DNA from: Silanimonas sp965368785
Lineage (GTDB): Bacteria; Pseudomonadota; Gammaproteobacteria; Xanthomonadales; Xanthomonadaceae
Direction of reading: 5' to 3'
Assembly: GCA_965368785.1 (NCBI GenBank)
Contig: CBDUOG010000027.1
Location: 1 to 25,678 of the forward strand
DNA length: 25,678 nt
Shown here: piece by piece, positions 14,891 through 22,837 of the stretch
Numbering within the stretch: position 1 is the first letter of the stretch
Layout of the letters: every line of letters begins with the position of its first letter
Notes under the pieces: generated by a model
The model's input: the letters and a program-made list of their open reading frames with translations, nothing else
Told to the model about the DNA's origin: nothing
Database searches by the model: none
Translations under genes and position numbers: made by a program

Positions 14891-15814
14891 ATGCAAGAGA
14901 ATAAATCGGACCAATATCTGGCGCTTCTGCTGACCGTGGCTTTGCACACGGCGCTGTTGCTCGCCTTATATTTTGGATTCAGCAGCTTTCAGCCTTTGCA
15001 GGTGATTTCGGTTGCCGGCTCGAGTATTGAGGCCGAGCTGATTATGAGCGCGCCCAAACGCAGCACGCAGAATCAGTCGGTGCCGCAGGCTGCGCCGGTA
15101 CAGGAAGTAGCGCCTGAAGAGAGCGCACCGGAAGTGCAACCGATACCTGAGCCGCGCCCTGAAGTATCTAGGACCAAGCCACAACCGGCGCCCCAGGCAC
15201 CGCAACCCAAGCCCGATACACGTGAGCAGGAGCGCGCTGCGTTGCTTGCCGAACAATCCAAAGAGAAGCAACGACGTGAGCAGGAAGAGCGCAAACGCCA
15301 GGAGCAGATCGATCTGACTGAGCGTCAGCGTCAGGATGAAGCCGAACGCAAACAGCGACTGGCTAAATTGCAGGCAGAGCGCCTTAAACAACTCGCCGAC
15401 TTACAACGTCAGCGTCAGCAACTTACCCAGCAGAATAATCAAGCCCAAAGCGCCAATGCCAAACCGGCAGCAGAGGCTACTTCGACCGATCCGAGGCCGG
15501 CAACGCCGCCCCAAGGTAACAATGGCGTCGACGATTCACTGGCCGGAAAGTACGCTTTAGCGCTGCAGTCCGCGATTTTGTACCAGTGGACCCGGCCTGA
15601 AACCATGCCACTGGGCGTGAAGTGCCGAGTGCATATTGTGCAATTGCCCGGGGGTCAGGTAATCAGCGCAAAAATTCAAAATCCCTGTCCCTACGACGAA
15701 ATCGGCAGACGCTCGGTGGAAGCTGCGGTTCTACGCGCCTCACCACTGCCCTATACTGGCTTTGAGTCGGTATTTAAACGAGAACTCTCTCTCAATTTCA
15801 TCCCGCAAGATTAA
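14891..15814 (+). CDS. tolA: TolA, membrane-spanning linker of the Tol-Pal system
   Basis: Inner-membrane protein that reaches across the periplasm to TolB and Pal. The TM helix (about 10-30, LALLLTVALHTALLLALYFG) has H19 in the conserved TolQR-facing position. A Pro/Ala/Gln/Glu linker (about 52-115) and a charged helical stretch of Arg/Glu/Gln/Lys (about 116-185) form domain II. The C-terminal domain III (about 215-307) includes YALALQSAILYQWTRP, a C245-C266 pair that could form the conserved disulphide, and the closing SLNFIPQD. At 307 residues it is much shorter than E. coli TolA (421), the loss being in the helical domain II. No good ribosome site is seen; the three-base gap to tolR suggests coupling. 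Confidence 0.93.
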   Translation: MQENKSDQYLALLLTVALHTALLLALYFGFSSFQPLQVISVAGSSIEAELIMSAPKRSTQNQSVPQAAPVQEVAPEESAPEVQPIPEPRPEVSRTKPQPAPQAPQPKPDTREQERAALLAEQSKEKQRREQEERKRQEQIDLTERQRQDEAERKQRLAKLQAERLKQLADLQRQRQQLTQQNNQAQSANAKPAAEATSTDPRPATPPQGNNGVDDSLAGKYALALQSAILYQWTRPETMPLGVKCRVHIVQLPGGQVISAKIQNPCPYDEIGRRSVEAAVLRASPLPYTGFESVFKRELSLNFIPQD

Positions 15815-15886
15815 TAATGCACTGGCTTCGTATTCTGTTCAGCATCCATCTGCTAAATAGTCGGGGCTTCTAAAGGATTCTGAGCA

Positions 15887-17191
15887 ATGAAAAATCGCTT
15901 TGCCCTGCTACTGCTGATCTGTCTGAGCCCGTCATTGGCTCTGGCACAGGCGTTAGAGATCGATATCGTTGGTGGTACACCCACGGCCCTGCCAATCACG
16001 ATTGTGCCTATGCCTTATCTGGGTACTGCAGCAAAGCCGGATACGGACGTCGCCCAGGTTATCGCAGCGGACCTCAATCGCTCGGGGCAGTTCCGAACCC
16101 TGGCCGACAAGGATATTGTCGAATCGCCGATCCGTGGCAGCGAAATCAACTTCGCAACCTGGCGCCTGCAAAAGCAGGATTACATCTTAGTCGGACGCAT
16201 TCTGGACAATCCGGAAGGCGGGTTCCGCTTTGAATATGAGTTATTTGATGTTGCCAAGCAGGAACGCATGCTGGGCCTAGCCATGAGCGGCAGAGCGCGC
16301 AATGTGCGCGATATCGCCCATCAGATTGCTGACCAAGTCTATGAAAAAATTCTCGGCGTGCGCGGTGCTTTCTGGACCCGCATCGCTTACGTCACCTCGG
16401 TTGGCTTAGGCGCCAACACCAAGTACTCGCTGATGGTTGCCGATGCCGATGGCTTCAACCCGCAAGTCGTCGTGCGATCAAGTGAACCCCTGCTCTCACC
16501 GGCTTGGAGCCCTGACGGCCGCCGCTTGGCGTATGTCAGCTTCGAGCGCGGCAATTCGAGCATCTATATTCAAGAAATCAGCACCGGTGCGCGTGAAATT
16601 ATTTCCAGCTTCCGCGGCATCAACGGCGCGCCATCGTTCTCGCCGGACGGTAGCAAGCTGGCACTGACTCTGTCTAAGGACGGCAATCCGGATATCTACA
16701 TCATGGATTTGCAGACCAAGGTTCTGACCCAGATCACCCGACACCTCGGAATCGACACTGAGCCGGTTTGGATGCCCGATGGCCAGACCCTGATTTATAC
16801 CTCTGATCGCTCCGGCAACCCCCAGCTGTACCAGATTTCCAGCGCCGGCGGCGAGTCGACGCGCATCAGTTTCCAGGGCGAGTACAACGCCAAAGCGAGC
16901 ATTTCCGGAGCCGGTGACAAGATCGCCATGGCTCAGGGAAATCGAAATGTGTATAGAATAGCCCTGCTTGATAAGAGCTTGGGCAATGGCCGGTGGTCAA
17001 ATTTGTCGCCTGGCAATTTAGACGAATCTCCAAGCTTCGCACCCAATTCGAGCATGGTGTTATACGCCAGTAAGGAAGGGGGTAGAGGGGTGCTGTATGC
17101 TGTTTCGGCGGACGCCCGGGTGAGACAGCGCTTGGTCTTAGCGGATGGAGATGTGAGAGAGCCCGCTTGGTCACCATATCGGCAACGATAG
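15887..17191 (+). CDS. tolB: TolB, periplasmic beta-propeller protein
   Basis: Periplasmic partner of Pal and TolA. Of 434 residues, 1-20 or 1-22 are a Sec signal peptide (MKNRFALLLLICLSPSLALA, cleavage before Q21 or L23). The N-terminal alpha/beta domain (about 23-165) precedes a six-bladed propeller built of repeated WD40-like (PD40) units such as SPAWSPDGRRLAYVSFE, APSFSPDGSKLALTLSKDG, EPVWMPDGQTLIYTSDRSG and SPSFAPNSSMVLYASKEGG. Length and repeats match TolB (E. coli 430). AAGGA lies 9 bases before the ATG; the 72-base gap after tolA is otherwise unremarkable. The N-terminus of mature TolB acts as the TolA-binding box. Confidence 0.97.
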   Translation: MKNRFALLLLICLSPSLALAQALEIDIVGGTPTALPITIVPMPYLGTAAKPDTDVAQVIAADLNRSGQFRTLADKDIVESPIRGSEINFATWRLQKQDYILVGRILDNPEGGFRFEYELFDVAKQERMLGLAMSGRARNVRDIAHQIADQVYEKILGVRGAFWTRIAYVTSVGLGANTKYSLMVADADGFNPQVVVRSSEPLLSPAWSPDGRRLAYVSFERGNSSIYIQEISTGAREIISSFRGINGAPSFSPDGSKLALTLSKDGNPDIYIMDLQTKVLTQITRHLGIDTEPVWMPDGQTLIYTSDRSGNPQLYQISSAGGESTRISFQGEYNAKASISGAGDKIAMAQGNRNVYRIALLDKSLGNGRWSNLSPGNLDESPSFAPNSSMVLYASKEGGRGVLYAVSADARVRQRLVLADGDVREPAWSPYRQR

Positions 17192-17204
17192 TTTTTAAAG
17201 TGAG

Positions 17205-17232
17205 CTTTACTGCTCTGCAGGGGCTCTATAAT
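17205..17232 (+). promoter_or_regulatory. Candidate promoter of pal-cpoB
   Basis: A perfect TATAAT (17227-17232) is preceded after 16 bases by CTTTAC (17205-17210, weak -35). It sits in the 65-base tolB-pal gap, which would allow Pal, the most abundant protein of the system, to be made independently of the motor genes; a separate pal transcript is known in other gammaproteobacteria. TAAGGA follows as ribosome site, 6 bases before the ATG. Confidence 0.5.
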
Positions 17233-17256
17233 TTGATGTCTTATTAAGGAATTAAC

Positions 17257-17766
17257 ATGAAAACCACCAACAAACTGCTTGTCGTCGCAAGCCTCGCCCT
17301 GATTTTGTCAGCCTGTAAGAGCAAGCCGGAGCCGGTCGTTGAGCAAGCTCCGCCGCCGCCGCCGGCACCAGCACCGCAGCCGGTTGACGATGGCAAGTAC
17401 GATCCTTCCGACTTGGACACCGATGCCTGCCTGATGCAGCGCACCGTGTACTTCGATCTGGACCAGGATGTACTGAAGCCGGAATTCCAAGCTTTGTTGT
17501 CGTGCCACTCCAAGTATCTGCGTGACCGTCCTTCGGCACGTATGACCATGGAAGGCAATGCTGATGAACGCGGTACCCGTGAATACAACCTAGGCCTGGG
17601 TGAGCGTCGTGGTAACGCCGTTTCCGGCGCCCTGCGTGCAAACGGTGGTTCGGCTGGTCAGTTGACCGTTGTCAGCTATGGCGAAGAACGCCCGACCTGT
17701 AACGAATCGAACGAAGATTGCTGGGCCAAGAATCGTCGCGTCGAAATTATTTACACCGCGCGTTAA
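17257..17766 (+). CDS. pal: Pal, peptidoglycan-associated outer-membrane lipoprotein
   Basis: Outer-membrane lipoprotein that binds peptidoglycan and TolB. Residues 1-19 are a lipoprotein signal peptide ending LILSAC (lipid-modified C20). A Pro/Ala linker (about 24-45, with PPPPPAPAPQP) precedes the OmpA-like domain (about 60-169): VYFDLDQDVLKPEFQ, GNADERGTREYNLGLGERRG and NRRVEIIY. D103 and R118 stand at the OmpA positions that grip diaminopimelate. Unlike E. coli Pal, which has only the lipid cysteine, this protein has four more (C58, C83, C148, C155), the last two flanking NESNED. Length of 169 fits the family (173 in E. coli). Confidence 0.97.
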   Translation: MKTTNKLLVVASLALILSACKSKPEPVVEQAPPPPPAPAPQPVDDGKYDPSDLDTDACLMQRTVYFDLDQDVLKPEFQALLSCHSKYLRDRPSARMTMEGNADERGTREYNLGLGERRGNAVSGALRANGGSAGQLTVVSYGEERPTCNESNEDCWAKNRRVEIIYTAR

Positions 17767-17769
17767 TCG

Positions 17770-18582
17770 ATGAAATTGCGTCAATGCATAAGCTTTGGCT
17801 TGGTGGTGGCAGCTTTTATAGCTGCCGCTCCCGCGTTTGCGCAGCGACAGAGCCTCTCAGAGCGAATAGAAGCTCTGGAGGCTCAGTCGGAAAATGTTCG
17901 CAGCGAGCAATCGCAATCGAACATTGAACTATTAAATACCCTTGCCGCATTGCAGGCCGAATTGGCCCAGCTGCGTGGCATGGTTGAGCGGCTTCAACAC
18001 GAAAACGAGCAGCTGAAAACGAACTATCAAAATCAGTATCTGGATTTAGATGCACGTCTGAGTGCGCTCGAGAAGACACCAGTAGCAACCGATACGCCGG
18101 ATGCGAATCCGATTGCGGTGAAGCCGACTGCTCAGCCGGCTAAGCCCGAAGCAACCCAGAAGCCCCAAACGCCCGCTCCAGCCCAACCCGGCCAGCCAAG
18201 CGAACGCGAAATGTATGACGCGGCTTTTGAATCGCTAAAAAATGGCGAGTACGCCGAGGCTGCCAAACGATTTGATGCATTTTTAAAAGCCTACCCGGAC
18301 GGCGCATTGGCGCCAAACGCCTGGTACTGGCATGGCGAAAGCTATTACGTCACCCAAAATTATGAGATTGCGTTAGAAGCGTTTCAGGCGCTGCTGACGA
18401 ATTTCCCGAAATCCGAAAAAGCGCCGCATGCGCTGCTCAAACTCGGTTATTGCCAGCACGAGCTGGGCATGACCGATCAGGCAAAGACTACTTTGCAGTC
18501 GGTTATCGACACCTATCCGGCGAGCGAGCCGGCAAGATTGGCTGAAAGTCGTTTGCGATTGTTGAGTCAGGGCCGGATTTAA
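17770..18582 (+). CDS. cpoB: CpoB (YbgF), periplasmic TPR coordinator of Tol-Pal and cell-wall synthesis
   Basis: Periplasmic protein that in E. coli couples outer-membrane constriction by Tol to PBP1B activity. The 270 residues show a signal peptide cleaved after AAAPAFA (24/25), an N-terminal trimerising coiled coil (about 28-100, SLSERIEALEAQSENV, LAALQAELAQLRGMVERL), a Pro/Ala/Lys/Gln linker (about 103-143) and a TPR domain (about 145-265) with YDAAFESLKNGEYAEAAKRF, APNAWYWHGESYYVTQNYEI and PHALLKLGYCQHELGMTD. It starts three bases after pal; no clear ribosome site, so coupling is likely. Confidence 0.95.
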   Translation: MKLRQCISFGLVVAAFIAAAPAFAQRQSLSERIEALEAQSENVRSEQSQSNIELLNTLAALQAELAQLRGMVERLQHENEQLKTNYQNQYLDLDARLSALEKTPVATDTPDANPIAVKPTAQPAKPEATQKPQTPAPAQPGQPSEREMYDAAFESLKNGEYAEAAKRFDAFLKAYPDGALAPNAWYWHGESYYVTQNYEIALEAFQALLTNFPKSEKAPHALLKLGYCQHELGMTDQAKTTLQSVIDTYPASEPARLAESRLRLLSQGRI

Positions 18583-18584
18583 AC

Positions 18585-19265
18585 ATGCCCGGTGAAGTTC
18601 CAGCCGGGGTGAGCACCAACGCAGAACAAAGACTCAAACTCACCGAAATCTTTGTGTCCTTGCAAGGCGAGGCACGCTATAGCGGATTGCCTACGGTTTT
18701 TGTTCGTCTGACCGGCTGCCCCCTGCGCTGCCAGTACTGCGATACCGCTTATGCATTTCACGGCGGCCAATGGTGGGAAATCGACGATATTGTCAAGCAC
18801 GTGACCAGTCTGGGCGTTAACAATGTCTGCGTGACCGGTGGTGAACCGCTGGCGCAGAAACGCTGCGTAACCTTGCTGCAGGCGCTGTGCGATGCCGGAC
18901 TCACTGTCTCATTGGAAACTTCCGGCGCGATCGATATCAGCCATGTGGATTCGCGCGTGTGCCGCGTCGTAGACCTCAAAACCCCGGGCTCTAATGAAGT
19001 CGCGCGAAACCGTCTGGAAAATATCGAACTGCTCACCCAACATGACCAGCTAAAATTCGTGATCTGTGACCGTGCCGATTACGATTGGGCAAAGGCCATG
19101 GTTGCTCAGCACCGGCTGACTGATCGCTGCGAAGTATTGTTTTCACCCAGTCATACGCAGGTCAGCGCCACCGAGCTGGCCGATTGGATCGTCGCCGATC
19201 GCTTGAATGTTCGCTTTCAATACCAGTTGCATAAATTGCTCTGGGGCGACGAGCCCGGTCGCTGA
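18585..19265 (+). CDS. queE: QueE, 7-carboxy-7-deazaguanine synthase (radical SAM)
   Basis: Converts 6-carboxy-tetrahydropterin to 7-carboxy-7-deazaguanine, the third step toward preQ0 and queuosine. The radical-SAM cluster motif is GCPLRCQYCDTAYAF with C45, C49 and C52; the SAM-binding GGEP motif appears as VCVTGGEPLAQ (near 82-92). IFVSLQGEARYSGLPTVFVR and EVLFSPSHTQV, QYQLHKLLWGDEPGR are QueE hallmarks. The 226 residues are slightly longer than Pseudomonas QueE owing to about ten extra N-terminal residues (MPGEVPAGVSTN). The ATG has GGA 7 bases upstream and lies two bases after the cpoB stop. The queD gene for the preceding step is not in the window. Confidence 0.96.
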   Translation: MPGEVPAGVSTNAEQRLKLTEIFVSLQGEARYSGLPTVFVRLTGCPLRCQYCDTAYAFHGGQWWEIDDIVKHVTSLGVNNVCVTGGEPLAQKRCVTLLQALCDAGLTVSLETSGAIDISHVDSRVCRVVDLKTPGSNEVARNRLENIELLTQHDQLKFVICDRADYDWAKAMVAQHRLTDRCEVLFSPSHTQVSATELADWIVADRLNVRFQYQLHKLLWGDEPGR

Positions 19266-19303
19266 CGTCAAAACCACTGGGCTGGATGCAGGAGTTAATC
19301 TAG

Positions 19304-19975
19304 ATGAAGAAAGCGGTTGTACTGGTCTCCGGGGGCATGGACTCTGCGCTGACATTGGCCCTGGCGAAAAAAGCCGGCTTTGCCTGTTACGCCATGAGCG
19401 TACGCTACGGCCAACGGCACAGCGCCGAGCTGGAAGCCGCGGCAAATACGGCCAAAGCTCTGGGCGTAGAAGCGCATAAGACAGTCGAGGTCGATTTGCG
19501 CACGATAGGCGGCTCAGCGCTCACCGCAGACATTGATGTGCCCGAAGCCCCAAGCAACGGTATTCCGATTACCTACGTTCCTGCCCGAAATACGATCATG
19601 TTATCGCTGGCGCTGGGTTGGGCTGAAGTACTCGGTGCCAACGATATTTTTTGCGGCGTGAACGCCGTGGACTTCTCCGGCTACCCGGACTGCCGCCCTG
19701 AGTTTATTGACGCCTTTCAAAAACTGGCCAACGTCGCCACAAAAGCGGGCGTAGACGGCCCGGGGCTGCACATTCATGCCCCACTGCTGCATATGAGCAA
19801 AGCCGACATCGCGCGCATCGGCACCGCGCATGGCCTGGATTTCTCCATAACGGTTTCGTGCTATCAGGCCGACGAAAAGGGCCGGGCCTGTGGCCGCTGT
19901 GATGCCTGCCGACTGCGCGCAGAAGGATTTTCAGCAGCAGGAATCGCCGATCCTACGCGCTATCAATACGGCTAG
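19304..19975 (+). CDS. queC: QueC, 7-cyano-7-deazaguanine (preQ0) synthase
   Basis: ATP-dependent enzyme turning 7-carboxy-7-deazaguanine and ammonia into preQ0, the product of which goes to QueF. The 223 residues carry the PP-loop VVLVSGGMDSALTLAL (S9-S14), RYGQRHSAELEAA, ITYVPARNTIMLSLAL, GVNAVDFSGYPDCRPEF and the C-terminal zinc site C186, C196, C199 and C202 (CGRCDACRLR). AGGAG lies 9 bases before the ATG. Begins 38 bases after queE; together they form the que pair conserved between cpoB and tRNA-Lys in Pseudomonas. No preQ1 riboswitch is visible ahead of either gene. Confidence 0.97.
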   Translation: MKKAVVLVSGGMDSALTLALAKKAGFACYAMSVRYGQRHSAELEAAANTAKALGVEAHKTVEVDLRTIGGSALTADIDVPEAPSNGIPITYVPARNTIMLSLALGWAEVLGANDIFCGVNAVDFSGYPDCRPEFIDAFQKLANVATKAGVDGPGLHIHAPLLHMSKADIARIGTAHGLDFSITVSCYQADEKGRACGRCDACRLRAEGFSAAGIADPTRYQYG

Positions 19976-19996
19976 GCGCAAACTGAATGAAAAGCG

Positions 19997-20027
19997 CTGG
20001 CACATCGAGCAAAAATTCACTTATAAT
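19997..20027 (+). promoter_or_regulatory. Candidate promoter of tRNA-Lys
   Basis: A perfect TATAAT (20022-20027) is followed by GTGCGCC, a GC-rich discriminator of the kind found at stringently controlled stable-RNA promoters. The best -35 is CTGGCA (19997-20002) with a long 19-base spacer. The implied start near 20034 leaves an 83-base leader before the tRNA, to be removed by processing. That leader contains two inverted repeats: TTTAGC/GCTAAA (20047-20066) and GCGGC/GCCGC (20083-20098), neither followed by T residues. Confidence 0.5.
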
Positions 20028-20116
20028 GTGCGCCCTGTTGCATGCATTTAGCCGAACAGCGCTAAAAGCAGTCCGGAACACGGCGGCATTCTGGCCGCAC
20101 GATTAATCCGAATTAT

Positions 20117-20192
20117 GGGTCGTTAGCTCAGTCGGTAGAGCAGTTGGCTTTTAACCAATTGGTCGTAGGTTCGAATCCTACACGACCCACCA
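20117..20192 (+). tRNA. tRNA-Lys, anticodon TTT
   Basis: A 76-base cloverleaf with encoded CCA. Acceptor arm GGGTCGT pairs with ACGACCC; D arm GCTC/GAGC; anticodon stem GTTGG/CCAAT with loop CTTTTAA placing TTT at 34-36; variable loop TGGTC; T arm GTAGG/CCTAC with loop TTCGAAT. All stems pair with only one G-T. It reads AAA and AAG codons. It follows queC, the same neighbour as in Pseudomonas. The TTTTCTT directly after CCA may serve as a weak stop signal. Confidence 0.98.
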
Positions 20193-20209
20193 TTTTCTTA
20201 CCTCGCTCC

Positions 20210-22792
20210 TTACGCTGAGAACACCAGTTTCTCGCGCTCGACGCTGACCCGAATCTGTGCGCCCGGGCCAAACTCACCCGACAGAATTTTCTGCGCCAGC
20301 GGATTTTCCAGCTGTTGTTGAATCGCCCGCTTCAGCGGTCTGGCCCCATAAACCGGATCGAAGCCGACATCGCCGAGCAAGTCCAGTGCCGCCTCGTCGA
20401 TTTCAATGCTGATTTCACGATCAGCCAAACGGCGCGCCAAATACTCGGTTTGGATCCGCGCAATCTCCCGGATATGCGCTTTACCCAACGAATGAAACAC
20501 CACCAGCTCATCGAGACGGTTAATGAACTCCGGCCGGAACTGGGCTTGTACTACGCCCATCACTGCGGCCTTCATTTGCGTGTAGCTCTGCTCCGTATCT
20601 TCGGTGGACATTTCCTGAATCAGATTTGATCCCAGATTCGACGTCATCACGATGACGCAGTTTCGAAAATCCACCGTACGACCCTGGCCATCGGTCAAAC
20701 GACCGTCATCGAGCACCTGCAGCAAGATGTTAAAAACATCCGGATGCGCTTTCTCGACCTCATCGAGCAAGATGACGCTATAGGGCCGGCGTCGAATCGC
20801 TTCGGTCAGATAACCACCTTCCTCGTAACCCACATAGCCCGGCGGCGCACCGATCAAGCGCGCAACGCTGTGCTTCTCCATAAACTCACTCATGTCGATA
20901 CGGACCATGGCATCAGCCGAATCAAATAAAAACTCGGCCAATGCTTTGCACAGCTCGGTTTTGCCCACACCAGTTGGACCTAAAAACAAAAATGAGCCGT
21001 TCGGCCGGTTCGGATCAGACAGACCGGCGCGTGAGCGCCGAATCGCATCGGCCACCGCTTTAACCGCCTCGTCCTGACCGACGACGCGCTGATGCAATGA
21101 ATCTTCCATGCGCAACAATTTGTCGCGCTCTCCTTCAAGCATTTTGCTGACGGGGATGCCGGTCCAGCGTGAGACCACTTCGGCGATCTCATCGGCGGTT
21201 ACTTTATCTTGAAGCAACTGGAAACCTTGTTTCTCTGCAGCGTTCGCCTGCGCCAATTGTTTTTCCAGTTGCGGCAACAGACCGTACTGCAGCTCCGAAG
21301 CCCGGGCCAAGTCCTGTCGACGGTGCGCGGCTTCCAGCTCGGTCTTTGCTGCCTCGATCTGCTCTTTAATTTTGCTGGTGCCTGAGACAGCTGCTTTTTC
21401 CGACTTCCAAATCTCCTCTAAGTCCGAAAACTCTTTTCCGAGTTTCGAAATTTCATTCTCCAAATCACGCAAACGCTGTTTGGATGCATCGTCCTTTTCG
21501 TTCTTTAAAGCCTCGCGCTGAATCTTCTGCTGAATCAAACGGCGCTCCATCCGATCGAGCTCTTCAGGCTTCGAATCAATTTCCATACGAATTCGGCTAG
21601 CCGCCTCGTCCATCAGATCAATCGCTTTATCCGGCAGCTGCCGATCAGCGATGTAACGATGCGATAGCGTGGCCGCGGCAACAATGGCCGGGTCGGTGAT
21701 CTCGACACCATGGTGCACCGCATAGCGCTCTTTGAGCCCACGCAAAATAGCAATGGTGTCTTCTACCGATGGCTCGCCGACGAACACTTTTTGAAACCGG
21801 CGCTCGAGTGCCGCGTCCTTTTCAACGTACTTGCGATATTCGTCTAATGTCGTCGCGCCGATGCAGTGCAACTCACCGCGCGCCAGTGCCGGTTTAAGCA
21901 TGTTGCCGGCATCCATCGAGCCTTCGGCCTTACCCGCGCCGACCATGGTGTGCAACTCATCAATGAACAAAATGACCTGCCCCTCATTTTTGGATAAGTC
22001 GTTGAGCACTGCTTTGAGGCGCTCTTCAAATTCACCGCGAAACTTTGCGCCGGCGATTAATGCGCCCATATCTAGAGAAAGCACGCGCTTACTGCGTAAG
22101 CCCTCCGGCACTTCGCCATTAATAATCCGCTGCGCCAGACCCTCAACAATGGCGGTTTTACCGACGCCGGGCTCACCGATCAAAACCGGATTATTTTTTG
22201 TGCGACGCTGCAGCACTTGAATGGTTCGACGGATTTCTTCGTCGCGACCAATCACCGGATCTAATTTGCCGCTTTCGGCACGCGAGGTTAAATCGATACA
22301 AAACTTTTCCAAGGCCTGACGTTGATCTTCGGCATTCTCGCTCGACACCTTTTCACCCCCGCGAATTTTTTGAATCGCCGCCTCTAACTTGGCTTTATCG
22401 CACCCGGCAGCCTTGAGTGCTCTACCCACGGGTCCGCCTTCATCTAAGCAGGCCAGCACAAAAAGCTCGCTGGAAATAAAACTATCGCCTCTTTCCGCCG
22501 CTAATTTTTCAGTGACATTGAACAAACGTGCGAGCTCATTGCTGACGTTTATCTGCCCTGCCTGCCCGCTGACTTTTGGCAAGACATCCAGCGCTTCGCC
22601 AAATCGCTCGCGCAAGAGCGGCACGTTGACACCGGCTTGCGTGAGCAGCGGTCGGGTCCCGCCACTTTGCTGATCGAGCAATGCGATCATCACGTGGCTG
22701 GGCTCAATCAAATTGTGATCGCGCACCAGAGCCAGCGATTGCGCCTCTTGAATCGCCTGACCGAATCGCGCTGTGAGTTTATCCATTCGCAT
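20210..22792 (-). CDS. clpB: ClpB, ATP-dependent protein disaggregase
   Basis: Hexameric AAA+ chaperone that, with DnaK/DnaJ/GrpE, pulls proteins out of aggregates; cytoplasmic heat-shock protein. The 860 residues (E. coli 857) contain the N domain (about 1-145), NBD1 with Walker A GEPGVGKT (206-213) and Walker B VILFIDELHT, the ClpB-specific coiled-coil M domain (about 400-530, PEELDRMERRLIQQKIQREA), and NBD2 with Walker A GPTGVGKT (605-612), VILLDEVEKAHPDV and the arginine-rich GARPLKRAIQQQLENPLAQK. Both Walker sites are intact. The ATG at 22792 (MRMDKLT) aligns with E. coli MRLDRLT and has GGA 7 bases upstream. An internal start for a shorter ClpB isoform near residue 150 is not obvious. 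Last gene of rluD-pgeF-clpB. Confidence 0.98.
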   Translation of the reverse strand: MRMDKLTARFGQAIQEAQSLALVRDHNLIEPSHVMIALLDQQSGGTRPLLTQAGVNVPLLRERFGEALDVLPKVSGQAGQINVSNELARLFNVTEKLAAERGDSFISSELFVLACLDEGGPVGRALKAAGCDKAKLEAAIQKIRGGEKVSSENAEDQRQALEKFCIDLTSRAESGKLDPVIGRDEEIRRTIQVLQRRTKNNPVLIGEPGVGKTAIVEGLAQRIINGEVPEGLRSKRVLSLDMGALIAGAKFRGEFEERLKAVLNDLSKNEGQVILFIDELHTMVGAGKAEGSMDAGNMLKPALARGELHCIGATTLDEYRKYVEKDAALERRFQKVFVGEPSVEDTIAILRGLKERYAVHHGVEITDPAIVAAATLSHRYIADRQLPDKAIDLMDEAASRIRMEIDSKPEELDRMERRLIQQKIQREALKNEKDDASKQRLRDLENEISKLGKEFSDLEEIWKSEKAAVSGTSKIKEQIEAAKTELEAAHRRQDLARASELQYGLLPQLEKQLAQANAAEKQGFQLLQDKVTADEIAEVVSRWTGIPVSKMLEGERDKLLRMEDSLHQRVVGQDEAVKAVADAIRRSRAGLSDPNRPNGSFLFLGPTGVGKTELCKALAEFLFDSADAMVRIDMSEFMEKHSVARLIGAPPGYVGYEEGGYLTEAIRRRPYSVILLDEVEKAHPDVFNILLQVLDDGRLTDGQGRTVDFRNCVIVMTSNLGSNLIQEMSTEDTEQSYTQMKAAVMGVVQAQFRPEFINRLDELVVFHSLGKAHIREIARIQTEYLARRLADREISIEIDEAALDLLGDVGFDPVYGARPLKRAIQQQLENPLAQKILSGEFGPGAQIRVSVEREKLVFSA

Positions 22793-22837
22793 AATGTGAT
22801 CCTAAGCAGGTGGCCCGTCGTCGAGCCGATAATCAGG

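Noticed and set aside
15230..15430. Repetitive CGTCAGCGTCAG-like sequence as a DNA repeat element
   Set aside because: It is the codon-level result of the Arg/Gln/Glu-rich helical domain of TolA.
18540..18590. A preQ1 riboswitch ahead of queE or queC
   Set aside because: The queE ATG is two bases from the cpoB stop, and the 38-base queE-queC gap shows no H-type pseudoknot pattern.
19998..20012. TGGCAC followed by GC, resembling a sigma-54 promoter before tRNA-Lys
   Set aside because: The GG and GC elements are offset by 10 bases instead of 12, and the TTGC half is absent.
20083..20098. GCGGC/GCCGC hairpin as a terminator for queC
   Set aside because: It is not followed by T residues and lies within the probable tRNA-Lys leader.
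21831..22673. Several open frames antisense to clpB
   Set aside because: They arise from the codon bias of clpB; no start context or recognisable domain.
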